Source: Saprospiraceae bacterium (GTDB lineage Bacteria; Bacteroidota; Bacteroidia; Chitinophagales; Saprospiraceae). From it: a stretch of 40,799 nucleotides of DNA. The stretch spans positions 1 to 40,799 of the forward strand of contig JAGFIW010000068.1 in the NCBI GenBank assembly GCA_024103195.1, given 5' to 3'. A program made the position numbers and the translations under genes. Of this stretch, positions 24,246 to 32,456 are shown piece by piece (position 1 is the stretch's first letter; the number at the start of each line of letters is the position of its first letter). The notes under the pieces are model-generated. The model did not search any database, was not told the DNA's origin, and saw only the letters and a list, made by a program, of their open reading frames with translations.

Positions 24246-26780
24246 ATGAGATTGACGATCTGCTTGTTACTGTTCATTGGCCTTTTGGCCCTCGATGCGA
24301 CGGAGTTGCCTGCCCAGCACGCACCCCGAGATCCCTGGTGCCAACGTCCTGCCGATGCGGCATCCATCCACAGGTCCATGCAGAAACTGGGTGTTCTCGG
24401 CACGGTCATGTATGTCGCCGCCCATCCGGACGATGAAAATACCCGGCTCATCGCCTGGTTTTCACGGCAACGCCTCGTTCGCACTGTTTATCTGTCCCTC
24501 ACCCGGGGCGATGGTGGCCAAAATCTCATCGGTCCCGAAATGAGCGAATTGCTGGGTGTCCTGCGCACACAGGAATTACTCGGCGCCCGGCGCCTGGATG
24601 GCGGTGAACAATGGTTTACCCGCGCCAATGATTTTGGCTATTCGAAAACTGCCGAGGAGACCATGACCCTTTGGAACAAGGAGGCCGTCCTCGCCGATGT
24701 GGTCTGGGCCATCCGCAAATTCCGGCCGGACGTCATCGTCAACCGGTTCAATGCCGAAAATTCGGGTTCCACGCACGGCCATCATACGGCATCGGCCCAA
24801 CTCGCCTTGGAAGCCTTCGAAATGGCCGGGGACCCCAATGCTTTTCCCGAGCAACTCCAATGGGTGAAGCCCTGGCAGCCACGTCGCCTGTTCTTCAATA
24901 CCTCCTGGTGGTTTTACGGCTCCCAGGAAGCTTTTGATCAGGCCGACAAATCCCGCATGTCTCAGGTGGACATCGGGGTCTATGAGCCCTGGTCGGGATT
25001 CTCCAACTCCGAAGTCGCCATGCTCAGCCGCAGCATGCACCGATGTCAGGGATTCGGCGCCGAACTTTACCGCGGTGAAAATCCCGACTACCTCGATCTC
25101 CTCAAAGGGGACTTGCCAGGTGCCCCCGATGATCCATTGTCCGGCATCGATCTCTCCTGGAACCGGGTGCCCGGAGGAGATGCCATCCAGGAAGCCATTC
25201 AACGCCTGTCCGCCGACTACGACTTCCGCCAACCCGCTCAATCCCTGACAGCCCTTCTCCAGCTTTATCGGCAAATGCAGTCCATGCCGGATCATCCCTG
25301 GAAAGCGCGCAAGCTGGAAGAACTCAACCGGGTCATCGCCGATTGTGCCGGCATCTTTGCCGAAGCAAAAACCAGCCAAAACTCCTCCGTACCGGGACAG
25401 GACGTCACCTTCTCCCTTGAACTCACCCAAAGGGCGGGATCACCATTCCGGCTGGACCGGATACACACGGAAGGGATAGAGTGGGACACACTCGTCAACA
25501 CCGACCTCCGTACCGGCCAACCCTGGAAAGTGACCCACAGGGCTACCCTGGCCAAAGATTTGCCCTGGACCGCTCCTTACTGGCTCACGCGGGAGGCTGA
25601 TGGCGGACTTTACCACGTGCCCGATCAAACGCTGAGAGGAATGCCGGAAAGCCCGGCCGCCGTCCGTTTTGTGTTCCGTCTGGTCCATGGCAAGGATACC
25701 ATCCATATCCAGGCACCATTGGTCCACAAACAAACCGACCCTGCCTACGGAGAGCGCTACCAGCCCTTCCACCTGTTACCCCCGGGATTTGTCACCCCCC
25801 TGCAACCGGTAGGAATGGTTCCCTTCGGTGCCACACGGGAAATCGCCGTAAAGGTCCGGGCCGGTCAGGACAGCCTGGAAGGGGAGGTGCACATGCACCT
25901 TCCGCCGGGGTGGAAAGCGGAACCCCGCCAACAATACGTTTTCATCCGTTTGCAGGGAGACGAACAGGAATTGCGGTTTACCGTCACCCCACCGGCAAAT
26001 GCTTCCATCGCGGAAGCCACCTTCTCCCTGGAGACGGGTGGACGGACCTACCCGTACAGCCTTCAGTCGGTGCGCTATGACCATATTCCCCTTCAACAGG
26101 TCCTGCAGCCCGCCCGGATGAGACTCGTCCATACCGAATTGGAGGGTACGGATGCACGGGTGGGATATCTCCCGGGTGCGGGCGATCAGGTAGCGGAATG
26201 TCTTCGGGATGCCGGATATGCGGTCACCATGCTGGAAGAGTCCGATCTCACACCCGAGCACATGGCCCGCTATGACGCCATCGTCACGGGTGTGAGGGCT
26301 TACAATACCCGGGATGGCCTGCGGTACCGGCAGGATGCCATCCAGGAATATATCCGGAACGGAGGGGTATTCCTGGTCCAATACAATACCAACCGCGGCC
26401 TGGTGACGGCACCCTCCCCGCTTCCTCTGCAGGTGTCCCGTCAACGAGTGACCGATGAAAAGGCACCAGTCCGTATGCTCGACGTTGACCACCCCGCCCT
26501 GCAAGTCCCCAATCCGATCTCCCCGGCCGATTTTGACGGGTGGGTCCAGGAAAGGGGCCTCTACTTCCCCGATCAATGGGATCCGGCTTTCTCCCCCTTG
26601 CTCGCTGCTGCCGATCCCGGCAGCCCGGAAAGCGAAGGACTCCTGTTGGTCGCTCCCTTCGGAAAAGGATATTACGTTTATACCGGATTGGCTTTCTTCC
26701 GCCAATTGCCGGCAGGTGTCCCCGGCGCGTATCGCTTGCTGGCCAATCTGCTGGCCCTGGGTCAAAACCACCGCCCGTGA
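24246..26780 (+). CDS. Exported PIG-L (LmbE-type) deacetylase with a C-terminal glutamine-amidotransferase-like domain
   Basis: An 844-residue protein starting with a signal peptide (MRLTICLLLFIGLLALDATE). The zinc-dependent N-deacetylase domain (about 45-300) shows AAHPDDEN with H60, D62, D63, and the second ligand motif HGHH at 177-180 (H180 likely ligand). A beta-rich middle follows, and residues from about 640 on read as a GATase1/ThuA-like Rossmann domain (YDAIVTGVRAYNTRDGL, NGGVFLVQYN, GKGYYVYTGLAFFRQLP). Family members remove N-acetyl groups from sugars; the substrate here is unknown. The stop overlaps the GTG of the small membrane gene (GTGA), and a symporter follows, suggesting that the deacetylated or released sugar is taken up. 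An ATG at 24231 is an alternative start. Confidence 0.9.
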   Translation: MRLTICLLLFIGLLALDATELPAQHAPRDPWCQRPADAASIHRSMQKLGVLGTVMYVAAHPDDENTRLIAWFSRQRLVRTVYLSLTRGDGGQNLIGPEMSELLGVLRTQELLGARRLDGGEQWFTRANDFGYSKTAEETMTLWNKEAVLADVVWAIRKFRPDVIVNRFNAENSGSTHGHHTASAQLALEAFEMAGDPNAFPEQLQWVKPWQPRRLFFNTSWWFYGSQEAFDQADKSRMSQVDIGVYEPWSGFSNSEVAMLSRSMHRCQGFGAELYRGENPDYLDLLKGDLPGAPDDPLSGIDLSWNRVPGGDAIQEAIQRLSADYDFRQPAQSLTALLQLYRQMQSMPDHPWKARKLEELNRVIADCAGIFAEAKTSQNSSVPGQDVTFSLELTQRAGSPFRLDRIHTEGIEWDTLVNTDLRTGQPWKVTHRATLAKDLPWTAPYWLTREADGGLYHVPDQTLRGMPESPAAVRFVFRLVHGKDTIHIQAPLVHKQTDPAYGERYQPFHLLPPGFVTPLQPVGMVPFGATREIAVKVRAGQDSLEGEVHMHLPPGWKAEPRQQYVFIRLQGDEQELRFTVTPPANASIAEATFSLETGGRTYPYSLQSVRYDHIPLQQVLQPARMRLVHTELEGTDARVGYLPGAGDQVAECLRDAGYAVTMLEESDLTPEHMARYDAIVTGVRAYNTRDGLRYRQDAIQEYIRNGGVFLVQYNTNRGLVTAPSPLPLQVSRQRVTDEKAPVRMLDVDHPALQVPNPISPADFDGWVQERGLYFPDQWDPAFSPLLAAADPGSPESEGLLLVAPFGKGYYVYTGLAFFRQLPAGVPGAYRLLANLLALGQNHRP

Positions 26781-26914
26781 AGAGGCCTCCCGGGTACAAC
26801 CCCGATGATTTCCCCCCCATTCTGGGGACATGGAACCGCTTCTATCTGGTGGTCCTCCTCCTCCATGCGCTCTTGATCGCCCTGTTTCACCTGATCACCC
26901 AGGCCTACAGCTGA
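26777..26914 (+). CDS. 45-residue single-TM protein between deacetylase and symporter
   Basis: A short gene starting with GTG that overlaps the deacetylase stop (GTGA, 26777-26780) and whose TGA shares its last base with the symporter ATG (26912-26916). The product has a cytosol-type N terminus rich in proline, then W19-N-R-F-Y followed by one membrane helix (about 22-40, LVVLLLHALLIALFHLI) and a short TQAYS tail. Short proteins of the same pattern are familiar ahead of symporter genes in Bacteroidota, but I know no named family. The double coupling suggests a subunit or chaperone of the symporter, comparable in size and place to the small partners of some other SSS carriers. That role is inferred. 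Confidence 0.75.
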   Translation: MKRPPGYNPDDFPPILGTWNRFYLVVLLLHALLIALFHLITQAYS

Positions 26915-28611
26915 TGCATTGGATCGACTGGACCGTCATGCTGGGTACTCTGGCCGCCATTGTCGCCTACGGCGTGTGGCACACCCGCCATGTCCGCAGC
27001 AGCCGTGAATATCTCCAGGGCAACAAAGACATGCCCTGGTGGACCATCGGTCTATCCATCATGGCAACCCAGGCCAGCGCCATCACCTTTCTTTCCACAC
27101 CCGGCCAGGCCTATGATGACGGAATGCGTTTCGCCCAATTCTATTTCGGCTTGCCGGTAGCCATGATATTTCTCTCTGTCTTCGTACTTCCGCTCTATTA
27201 CCGGCTCAATGTCTATACCGCCTACGAATATCTCGAACAACGCTTCGACCTGCGCGTGCGCACCCTGACCGCCAGCCTTTTTCTGATCGCCAGAGGTTTG
27301 GCTGCGGGTATAACCATTTATGCGCCCTCCATCATCCTGTCTTCCCTGATGGGTTGGAGCCTCACCCTGACCAATTTACTGATGGCTTTCCTGGTCATCA
27401 TTTATACAGTGGCAGGAGGCACCCGTGCCGTCAGCGTCACGCAAAAGCAACAGATGATCGTGATCCTGGGGGGCATGTTTCTGGCCGCCGTCATTCTGCT
27501 GCACCAACTGCCCGATCACGTCGGCCTCCAGGAATCGGTCCAACTCGCCGGGAGGATGGGCAAACTCAATATTGTCGATTTCACCTTCGATCTGTCCAAC
27601 CGGTACACCTTCTGGTCAGGGATGCTGGGAGGTGTGTTCCTTTTCCTCTCTTACTTCGGTACGGATCAAAGCCAGGTACAGCGTTACCTGTCCGGCAAAA
27701 GCCTCACCGAGGGACGACTCGGCTTGCTCTTCAACGGTATCGTCAAGGTCCCCATGCAGTTCCTGATCCTGTTTACGGGTATCCTGGTCTATGTCTTTTT
27801 TCTGTACCACCCGGCGCCGGTGCATTTCAACAGGGCCAATCTTGATAAGGTCATCCTCAGCCCCGAAGGGGATCGCCTCCGGGATCACGAACAGACACAC
27901 ACCCTCCTGGCCACCATGCGCCAGGAAGCGGCGGATGATCTTTTAATGGCTATCGACAAGGGTACATCCGAAGATGTCGAACAAGCCAGAGTGCGCCTCG
28001 CCGACCTCCAACAGGCTGACCGCTCCAACCGGGAAGAAGTCCAGGCCCTGATCAAATCCGTAGCGCCTGAAGCAGATACCAACGACCGGGATTATGTGTT
28101 CGTCACCTTCATCACCCGATACCTGCCCGTTGGTCTGATCGGTTTGTTGCTGGCCGTGATCTTCTCGGCCGCCATGTCCTCCATCAGCTCCGAACTCAAC
28201 GCATTGGCAACCACAACGGTCGTGGATGTGTACCGCCGTTCGCTGGTCAGGGACAAATCCGACCATCATTATTTGCGCGCCTCGAGGATGTTCACCATCT
28301 TCTGGGGTGTGGTGGCTCTTGTGTTTGCCGAAACGGCCAACCTTTTCGAAAATCTCATCCAGGCCGTCAACATCATAGGCTCTTTGTTTTACGGGACTAT
28401 CCTGGGCGTATTTCTCACCGCCTTTTTCCTGAAACGGGCCGGCGGTCGGGAGGTCTTCATCGCGGCGCTCTTTGGCGAATTCGTAGTGATCGGCACATAT
28501 CTGCTCGATACGCAGGGGCATGTGTCCGTCGCCTTTCTGTGGCTCAATCTCATCGGGTGCCTGGTGGTGATGACGGTATCCTGGCTCCTGTCACTGAGCC
28601 GCAGGACTTGA
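26914..28611 (+). CDS. Sodium:solute symporter (SSS family)
   Basis: A 565-residue inner-membrane carrier. The core signature YTVAGGTRAVSVTQKQQ (164-180) marks the SSS family, and EYLQGNKDMPWWTIGLSIMATQASAITF (33-59) is the usual TM1-TM2 entry with its sodium-site residues. A hydrophilic, highly charged insertion of about 90 residues (304-392) follows the TM segment at 283-300, then ALIF-type SAAMSSISSELNA (419-430). Several SSS carriers of Bacteroidota have such an insertion. The ATG at 26914 is fixed by overlap with the small upstream gene; a longer frame from 26830 is discarded. Solute unknown, perhaps a sugar or sialic-acid-like product of the coupled deacetylase. Confidence 0.93.
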   Translation: MHWIDWTVMLGTLAAIVAYGVWHTRHVRSSREYLQGNKDMPWWTIGLSIMATQASAITFLSTPGQAYDDGMRFAQFYFGLPVAMIFLSVFVLPLYYRLNVYTAYEYLEQRFDLRVRTLTASLFLIARGLAAGITIYAPSIILSSLMGWSLTLTNLLMAFLVIIYTVAGGTRAVSVTQKQQMIVILGGMFLAAVILLHQLPDHVGLQESVQLAGRMGKLNIVDFTFDLSNRYTFWSGMLGGVFLFLSYFGTDQSQVQRYLSGKSLTEGRLGLLFNGIVKVPMQFLILFTGILVYVFFLYHPAPVHFNRANLDKVILSPEGDRLRDHEQTHTLLATMRQEAADDLLMAIDKGTSEDVEQARVRLADLQQADRSNREEVQALIKSVAPEADTNDRDYVFVTFITRYLPVGLIGLLLAVIFSAAMSSISSELNALATTTVVDVYRRSLVRDKSDHHYLRASRMFTIFWGVVALVFAETANLFENLIQAVNIIGSLFYGTILGVFLTAFFLKRAGGREVFIAALFGEFVVIGTYLLDTQGHVSVAFLWLNLIGCLVVMTVSWLLSLSRRT

Positions 28612-28825
28612 TCCCTGCTCCAGTATCATTCTCCATCATACACGGAATTGGGAGCATCCCTTCTTCGCCTTATCCACCCTTTGGCTATCCAGGCGGAAAT
28701 GATTCAGGAAGTGGATCGTTGGGCCGGTTACGGCATCTTTCAATCGGCAGTCTACGGTATCCGGGGAACCCAATGGCCGTCTTGCTGACCCGGGCGCCCT
28801 TTGGACCCAGAAGAAGTAGCCACCA
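28612..28825. other. Convergent intergenic stretch without a gene
   Basis: Between the symporter stop and the terminator of the opposing T9SS gene I see no frame with family features and no promoter box. Confidence 0.5.
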
Positions 28826-28826
28826 T

Positions 28827-28860
28827 AAAAAAGACCCGCCGTGACATGCACGGCGGGTCT
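28827..28860 (-). terminator. Rho-independent terminator of the T9SS cargo gene
   Basis: A perfect 12-base stem, AGACCCGCCGTG (28832-28843) with CACGGCGGGTCT (28849-28860), and a 5-base loop. On the minus strand it is followed directly by six T (28827-28832). It lies 44 bases after the stop codon of the secreted protein. Confidence 0.9.
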
Positions 28861-28903
28861 GATTCAAGTTGATTCAACCTGGTGGGAAAACCCAGGCAGG
28901 TGA

Positions 28904-31333
28904 TTAATGTTGTACAACGAAGCGGTCTGTGCGTACGCCTTCTGCCGAGATAATGTTCAGCAGGTAAGCGCCATTGGCCAGCTGGGCGACGTTCTTCGTC
29001 CAGGTAGCTTGTCCGGCGGCAAAAGACTGCGTTTCCTCGAGGACTACACGGCCGTTCATGTCCGCAATTCGGATGGACACGCGATCCATGGCGGTAGGGA
29101 AGTTCATGTCCACACGGATGACATCGTTGACCGGATTGGGCAGGATGGAAGCCTGAATGACGCTGGAAGCAGGGTCCACCGGTTCCGTGGAAGTGTCTTC
29201 ACAATCCAGGATCATCCGCACGATGGGCGAATAAGTCGTTCCGCTGGTGGACAGGATGCCGGTATTGCCCAGGTCGGCCACATCACCGAATGACCGGAGG
29301 CAAGGGCTGCCCAAACCGCCATCTGTAGCCGTCAGTGGCGCATACATGAAATTGTTGGCCACGTAACTGTTGGTCGTGCCGCTGAGCACGTGCATGAGCG
29401 TACCGGTGACACCGGCGGGCTCTGTGTATTCGGCAAAGACGAAGTACGTCGTATTGTTTTTCAATGGCACACAGGGCTCGAAGTTTTCATCAAAGATGTC
29501 CAGCAGATAAATCGTACCGTCTTCTTCATCGTTGGTGAATTCATATTCGGTAAATCCTACCTGTAGTGCCTCCGAGTTCAGGTCGATCATGCCATCTTGA
29601 TTGGCATCGTCGAGGTACTCATACACACGGACCACCAGACGGGCCTGGGCGCCGATGACGTTAGGACGTAATTCGGAAGCATTACCAATACCCACTTCAA
29701 CCTGGCAGAAGGTGCAATCCGGACCACCTTGTACGATGTAATATCCATTGCCAAACCGCCAGTTGGGGAATTCCGTAGCGCGGATGGAACCGGTTGGACC
29801 ATTGGGGATGTCCTTACCCATGACATTATCGGTAATGAAGAAGGTAAAGAACTGCTGGTTGTCACTGATGTCAAAGTCGGCAGAGTCACTGCGCACGGTA
29901 TAAGAGCCGAAATACTGACCTACCGGAGAACCGGCGGGCATGTCAAAACACTCATCGAACATATCGTTCTCGGCCAGGGAATCAACTTCAAGCGTCCCGT
30001 AGTCTTTGGTACCGGAAACCACGATGTCTCCGGCGGCATTTCGGATCTCAAAATCGACAAACACTCCGGTCTGCGGACAGGCCCCGAGGTTTTCGATGTC
30101 GATCATGGCGCCAAAATTGTGGAGCTGGTTTTTCTGCCATTGGGCGTTGGGCGCCTGTGTGTAGAAATTGTTGGCGGCCATATTGTTGCACTCGCGTTCG
30201 ACGATGCGCACATCGTCAATGACCCAATAGTAGTAGTTGGCATCCATACGGAATTTGACCCGCAGATTGGCGGCTCCTTCCGCACCCGGCAGGGGTACAC
30301 GAACGATTTCGTTGATGTGAGGGCTGTTGACCTCTACGGTCGAGTTGATCTCGATGTCGATCCAGTTTTGACCGCCATCGAGGCTATAGCCAACAAAGTA
30401 CTGTGACTGGAACTCCCGGAGGTTCTGGTGGAATTCGAGGCTGACGCCGGTCACGTTGAAGGCGCTGATGTCGATGACCGGTGATATGAGCTCGGCCGAC
30501 TGGGGAGCCGGGCAAGGACCTGCGCCGAAGTTGCCGGCGATGCCCAGGTTGTCCTTGTAGTCGGAGTTGAAGACCATGGCGCCGTTGCAATAGGTGGGCG
30601 ACAGGTTGACCTGACCACCGGCATAGGCACCGGAAAGGGCATTGCCAATGGGATCCCATACCCAGGTAGCGCTGTCGGCTGGGGCGCCGCCGGCACAGGA
30701 GAGGCCTACAGCTGTCCAGCCGTTGAGGCCACCGTTGAAGTCGCCTTGGCCGGGCTGATCACCCCACAAGACCGGCTCCAGCATTTCATCATTTTCATAA
30801 GCGAAAATGCGGAACGTACCGGCACCTTCCTGCCAGTTAGGGTCAAGCCCTTCGGCAGACCAAACGCGGAGGTAATACGTGTTGCCGGGAATGATGCCGG
30901 AAGGACAGGTGCCGATTTCCAGCTTTCGTCCCAGGCTTTCCACACTGCAATACAGCGGATTGTTGGCCGCACCCGTCGCGCAGTTGGCGTGGAGGGCAAA
31001 TCCGACCGTATTGATATCCGATGCCTTGGAACCGAATTCGAACTCGATGGTCCATCCGTTGTCCGGCACGGGATCGGGAGCGACAAACTTGTACCATACG
31101 TCATCCCGCTTGAAGTTGGCGGAACAGGAATTGATGTTGTCCAGGTTTCCGTCCGTGGTGTTGCGCGTGTCCCCTTCGATGGGCACGCTGTTGTCCTTGC
31201 TGTCCGCGATCGTGATCTCGATCGCACCGCTGCATTTGTCATTGGCCGGAGGTTGGCTAAAAACAGAAACGGAACCGGCCACAAACAGGACCGGGAGCAA
31301 AGAACGCATAAGTTGTACCATTTTGCCTTTCAT
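28904..31333 (-). CDS. Secreted T9SS cargo protein with type A C-terminal sorting domain
   Basis: An 809-residue protein with a signal peptide (hydrophobic core about 9-22, ending VFSQ). Residues about 28-165 resemble the pre-peptidase C-like beta domain common in Bacteroidota (NDKCSGAIEI ... DDVWYKFVAP ... YYLRVWS). A jelly-roll-like part follows (SAELISPVIDISAF ... YFVGYSLDGGQNW ... YYYWVIDDVRIVE), then CARDB-like strands. The last 80 residues are a type A T9SS sorting domain: ILPNPVNDVIRVDM, VSIRIADMNGRVV, LANGAYLLNI and a basic end RTDRFVVQH. No catalytic motif is visible, so it may be an adhesin or structural protein. ATGs at 31333 and 31321 are both possible starts. Confidence 0.9.
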   Translation of the reverse strand: MKGKMVQLMRSLLPVLFVAGSVSVFSQPPANDKCSGAIEITIADSKDNSVPIEGDTRNTTDGNLDNINSCSANFKRDDVWYKFVAPDPVPDNGWTIEFEFGSKASDINTVGFALHANCATGAANNPLYCSVESLGRKLEIGTCPSGIIPGNTYYLRVWSAEGLDPNWQEGAGTFRIFAYENDEMLEPVLWGDQPGQGDFNGGLNGWTAVGLSCAGGAPADSATWVWDPIGNALSGAYAGGQVNLSPTYCNGAMVFNSDYKDNLGIAGNFGAGPCPAPQSAELISPVIDISAFNVTGVSLEFHQNLREFQSQYFVGYSLDGGQNWIDIEINSTVEVNSPHINEIVRVPLPGAEGAANLRVKFRMDANYYYWVIDDVRIVERECNNMAANNFYTQAPNAQWQKNQLHNFGAMIDIENLGACPQTGVFVDFEIRNAAGDIVVSGTKDYGTLEVDSLAENDMFDECFDMPAGSPVGQYFGSYTVRSDSADFDISDNQQFFTFFITDNVMGKDIPNGPTGSIRATEFPNWRFGNGYYIVQGGPDCTFCQVEVGIGNASELRPNVIGAQARLVVRVYEYLDDANQDGMIDLNSEALQVGFTEYEFTNDEEDGTIYLLDIFDENFEPCVPLKNNTTYFVFAEYTEPAGVTGTLMHVLSGTTNSYVANNFMYAPLTATDGGLGSPCLRSFGDVADLGNTGILSTSGTTYSPIVRMILDCEDTSTEPVDPASSVIQASILPNPVNDVIRVDMNFPTAMDRVSIRIADMNGRVVLEETQSFAAGQATWTKNVAQLANGAYLLNIISAEGVRTDRFVVQH

Positions 31334-31412
31334 AAGCTGCACAGTTTAGGTGAGAATCAGCCGCTAAAATAGAAATTGAATTCAATATGAGCAGCAGAAA
31401 ACGGGAATTTTG

Positions 31413-32411
31413 TCATCCTGCGGACACAACCCGCTCCAACTCACTGACCAGTCTGTCCCTGTTCACCGGGACAACTCCGGGTCGCTCGCATACCTGTCCG
31501 CCCGCCAGATTGGCCAAAAGGGCGATTTCTCCGGCCGGCCAGCCAGCCGCCAGCGCCAGGGACGCCACCGCAATGACCGAGTCTCCGGCGCCGCAAACAT
31601 CAACGATATCCCGGGGAAAAACCGGAACAAGCCCGTACTGATCCACACGGTGATCCATCCAGAACGCCCCTTTGTCGGAAAGGGTCACGAGGGTAATGCC
31701 CTGATCCAGATGCCCATGCAGTTGGCGGCAAGCCCGGCATAAAGCTTCCTGTTCAGCTGGAATATCCATGCCGAGCCCCTCAATGAGTTCCTTGAGATTG
31801 GGCTTGAAAAGGGATACGCCCCGGTAGTCGAGAAAATGGCGAAACTTGGGATCTACGGTCACCGGTATGCCGGATTCTTTGGCCATTTCCATCACCTTCC
31901 GGATCAGGTCTTCATCCAGGACGCCTTTGTTGTAATCCTGGAATACCAGCACATCCGGACGCTCTGCCCTGATGAAAGCATGGACCATATCCAGCATTCG
32001 TCCTCGCGCCGATGCGGATAACGCATGGGTATCTTCGGCATCGACCCGCAGGAGATGTTGGCCTCCAGCCATCACCCGCGTCTTGACCGTGGTGCGTCGC
32101 CCTTCCTCACGCAGGATCCCGTCATGCCGCAGCCCGTTTTCCCGCATCAAGGTCTCCAACCTGTCGCCTTCGGCATCGGTCCCGACCACGCTGACCAGCA
32201 AAGGCTCGGCTTCCAGGGCCAGGATGTTGAGCGCCACATTGGCGGCACCCCCGAGGTGTTCGCTGCGCTCCTTCAGATGGACGACGGGCACCGGCGCCTC
32301 CGGGCTGATCCTGCTCACGCCACCTTTGAGGTAACGGTCAATCATGACATCCCCGATGATCATCACGCGAAAAGGCGGTCGCCGGAACAGGGTAGGCAAG
32401 GGTGCTGGCAT
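31413..32411 (-). CDS. ADP-heptose-pathway kinase, PfkB family (HldA / RfaE domain I type)
   Basis: A 332-residue ribokinase-fold sugar kinase. The RfaE-I pattern is clear: GDVMIDRYLKGGVSRISPEAPV (20-41, trimmed here as GDVMIDRY plus SRISPEAPVP), GGAANVALN (54-62), and the catalytic-base motif DVCGAGDS with D277. It should phosphorylate D-glycero-D-manno-heptose 7-phosphate at C1 for LPS core. It lacks the C-terminal nucleotidyltransferase half of bifunctional HldE (about 470 residues), so a separate HldC-type enzyme is expected elsewhere. A perfect TACTTTTG box lies just 7 bases upstream of the ATG. waaA precedes it by 45 bases. Confidence 0.88.
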   Translation of the reverse strand: MPAPLPTLFRRPPFRVMIIGDVMIDRYLKGGVSRISPEAPVPVVHLKERSEHLGGAANVALNILALEAEPLLVSVVGTDAEGDRLETLMRENGLRHDGILREEGRRTTVKTRVMAGGQHLLRVDAEDTHALSASARGRMLDMVHAFIRAERPDVLVFQDYNKGVLDEDLIRKVMEMAKESGIPVTVDPKFRHFLDYRGVSLFKPNLKELIEGLGMDIPAEQEALCRACRQLHGHLDQGITLVTLSDKGAFWMDHRVDQYGLVPVFPRDIVDVCGAGDSVIAVASLALAAGWPAGEIALLANLAGGQVCERPGVVPVNRDRLVSELERVVSAG

Positions 32412-32418
32412 GGCACGT

Positions 32419-32426
32419 CAAAAGTA
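32419..32426 (-). promoter_or_regulatory. Bacteroidota -7 box (TACTTTTG) of the heptose kinase gene
   Basis: A perfect TAnnTTTG on the minus strand only seven bases before the ATG at 32411, so the leader would be a few bases at most. It sits between the waaA stop and this gene, giving the kinase its own promoter. No -33 TTG at 17-23 bases is seen. Confidence 0.45.
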
Positions 32427-32456
32427 CGTATTCGCCGGGGACGCCGGCTTCCCGTT

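Noticed and set aside
31413..32411. Bifunctional HldE
   Set aside because: The frame ends after the kinase domain; the nucleotidyltransferase half with its HxGH motif is absent.
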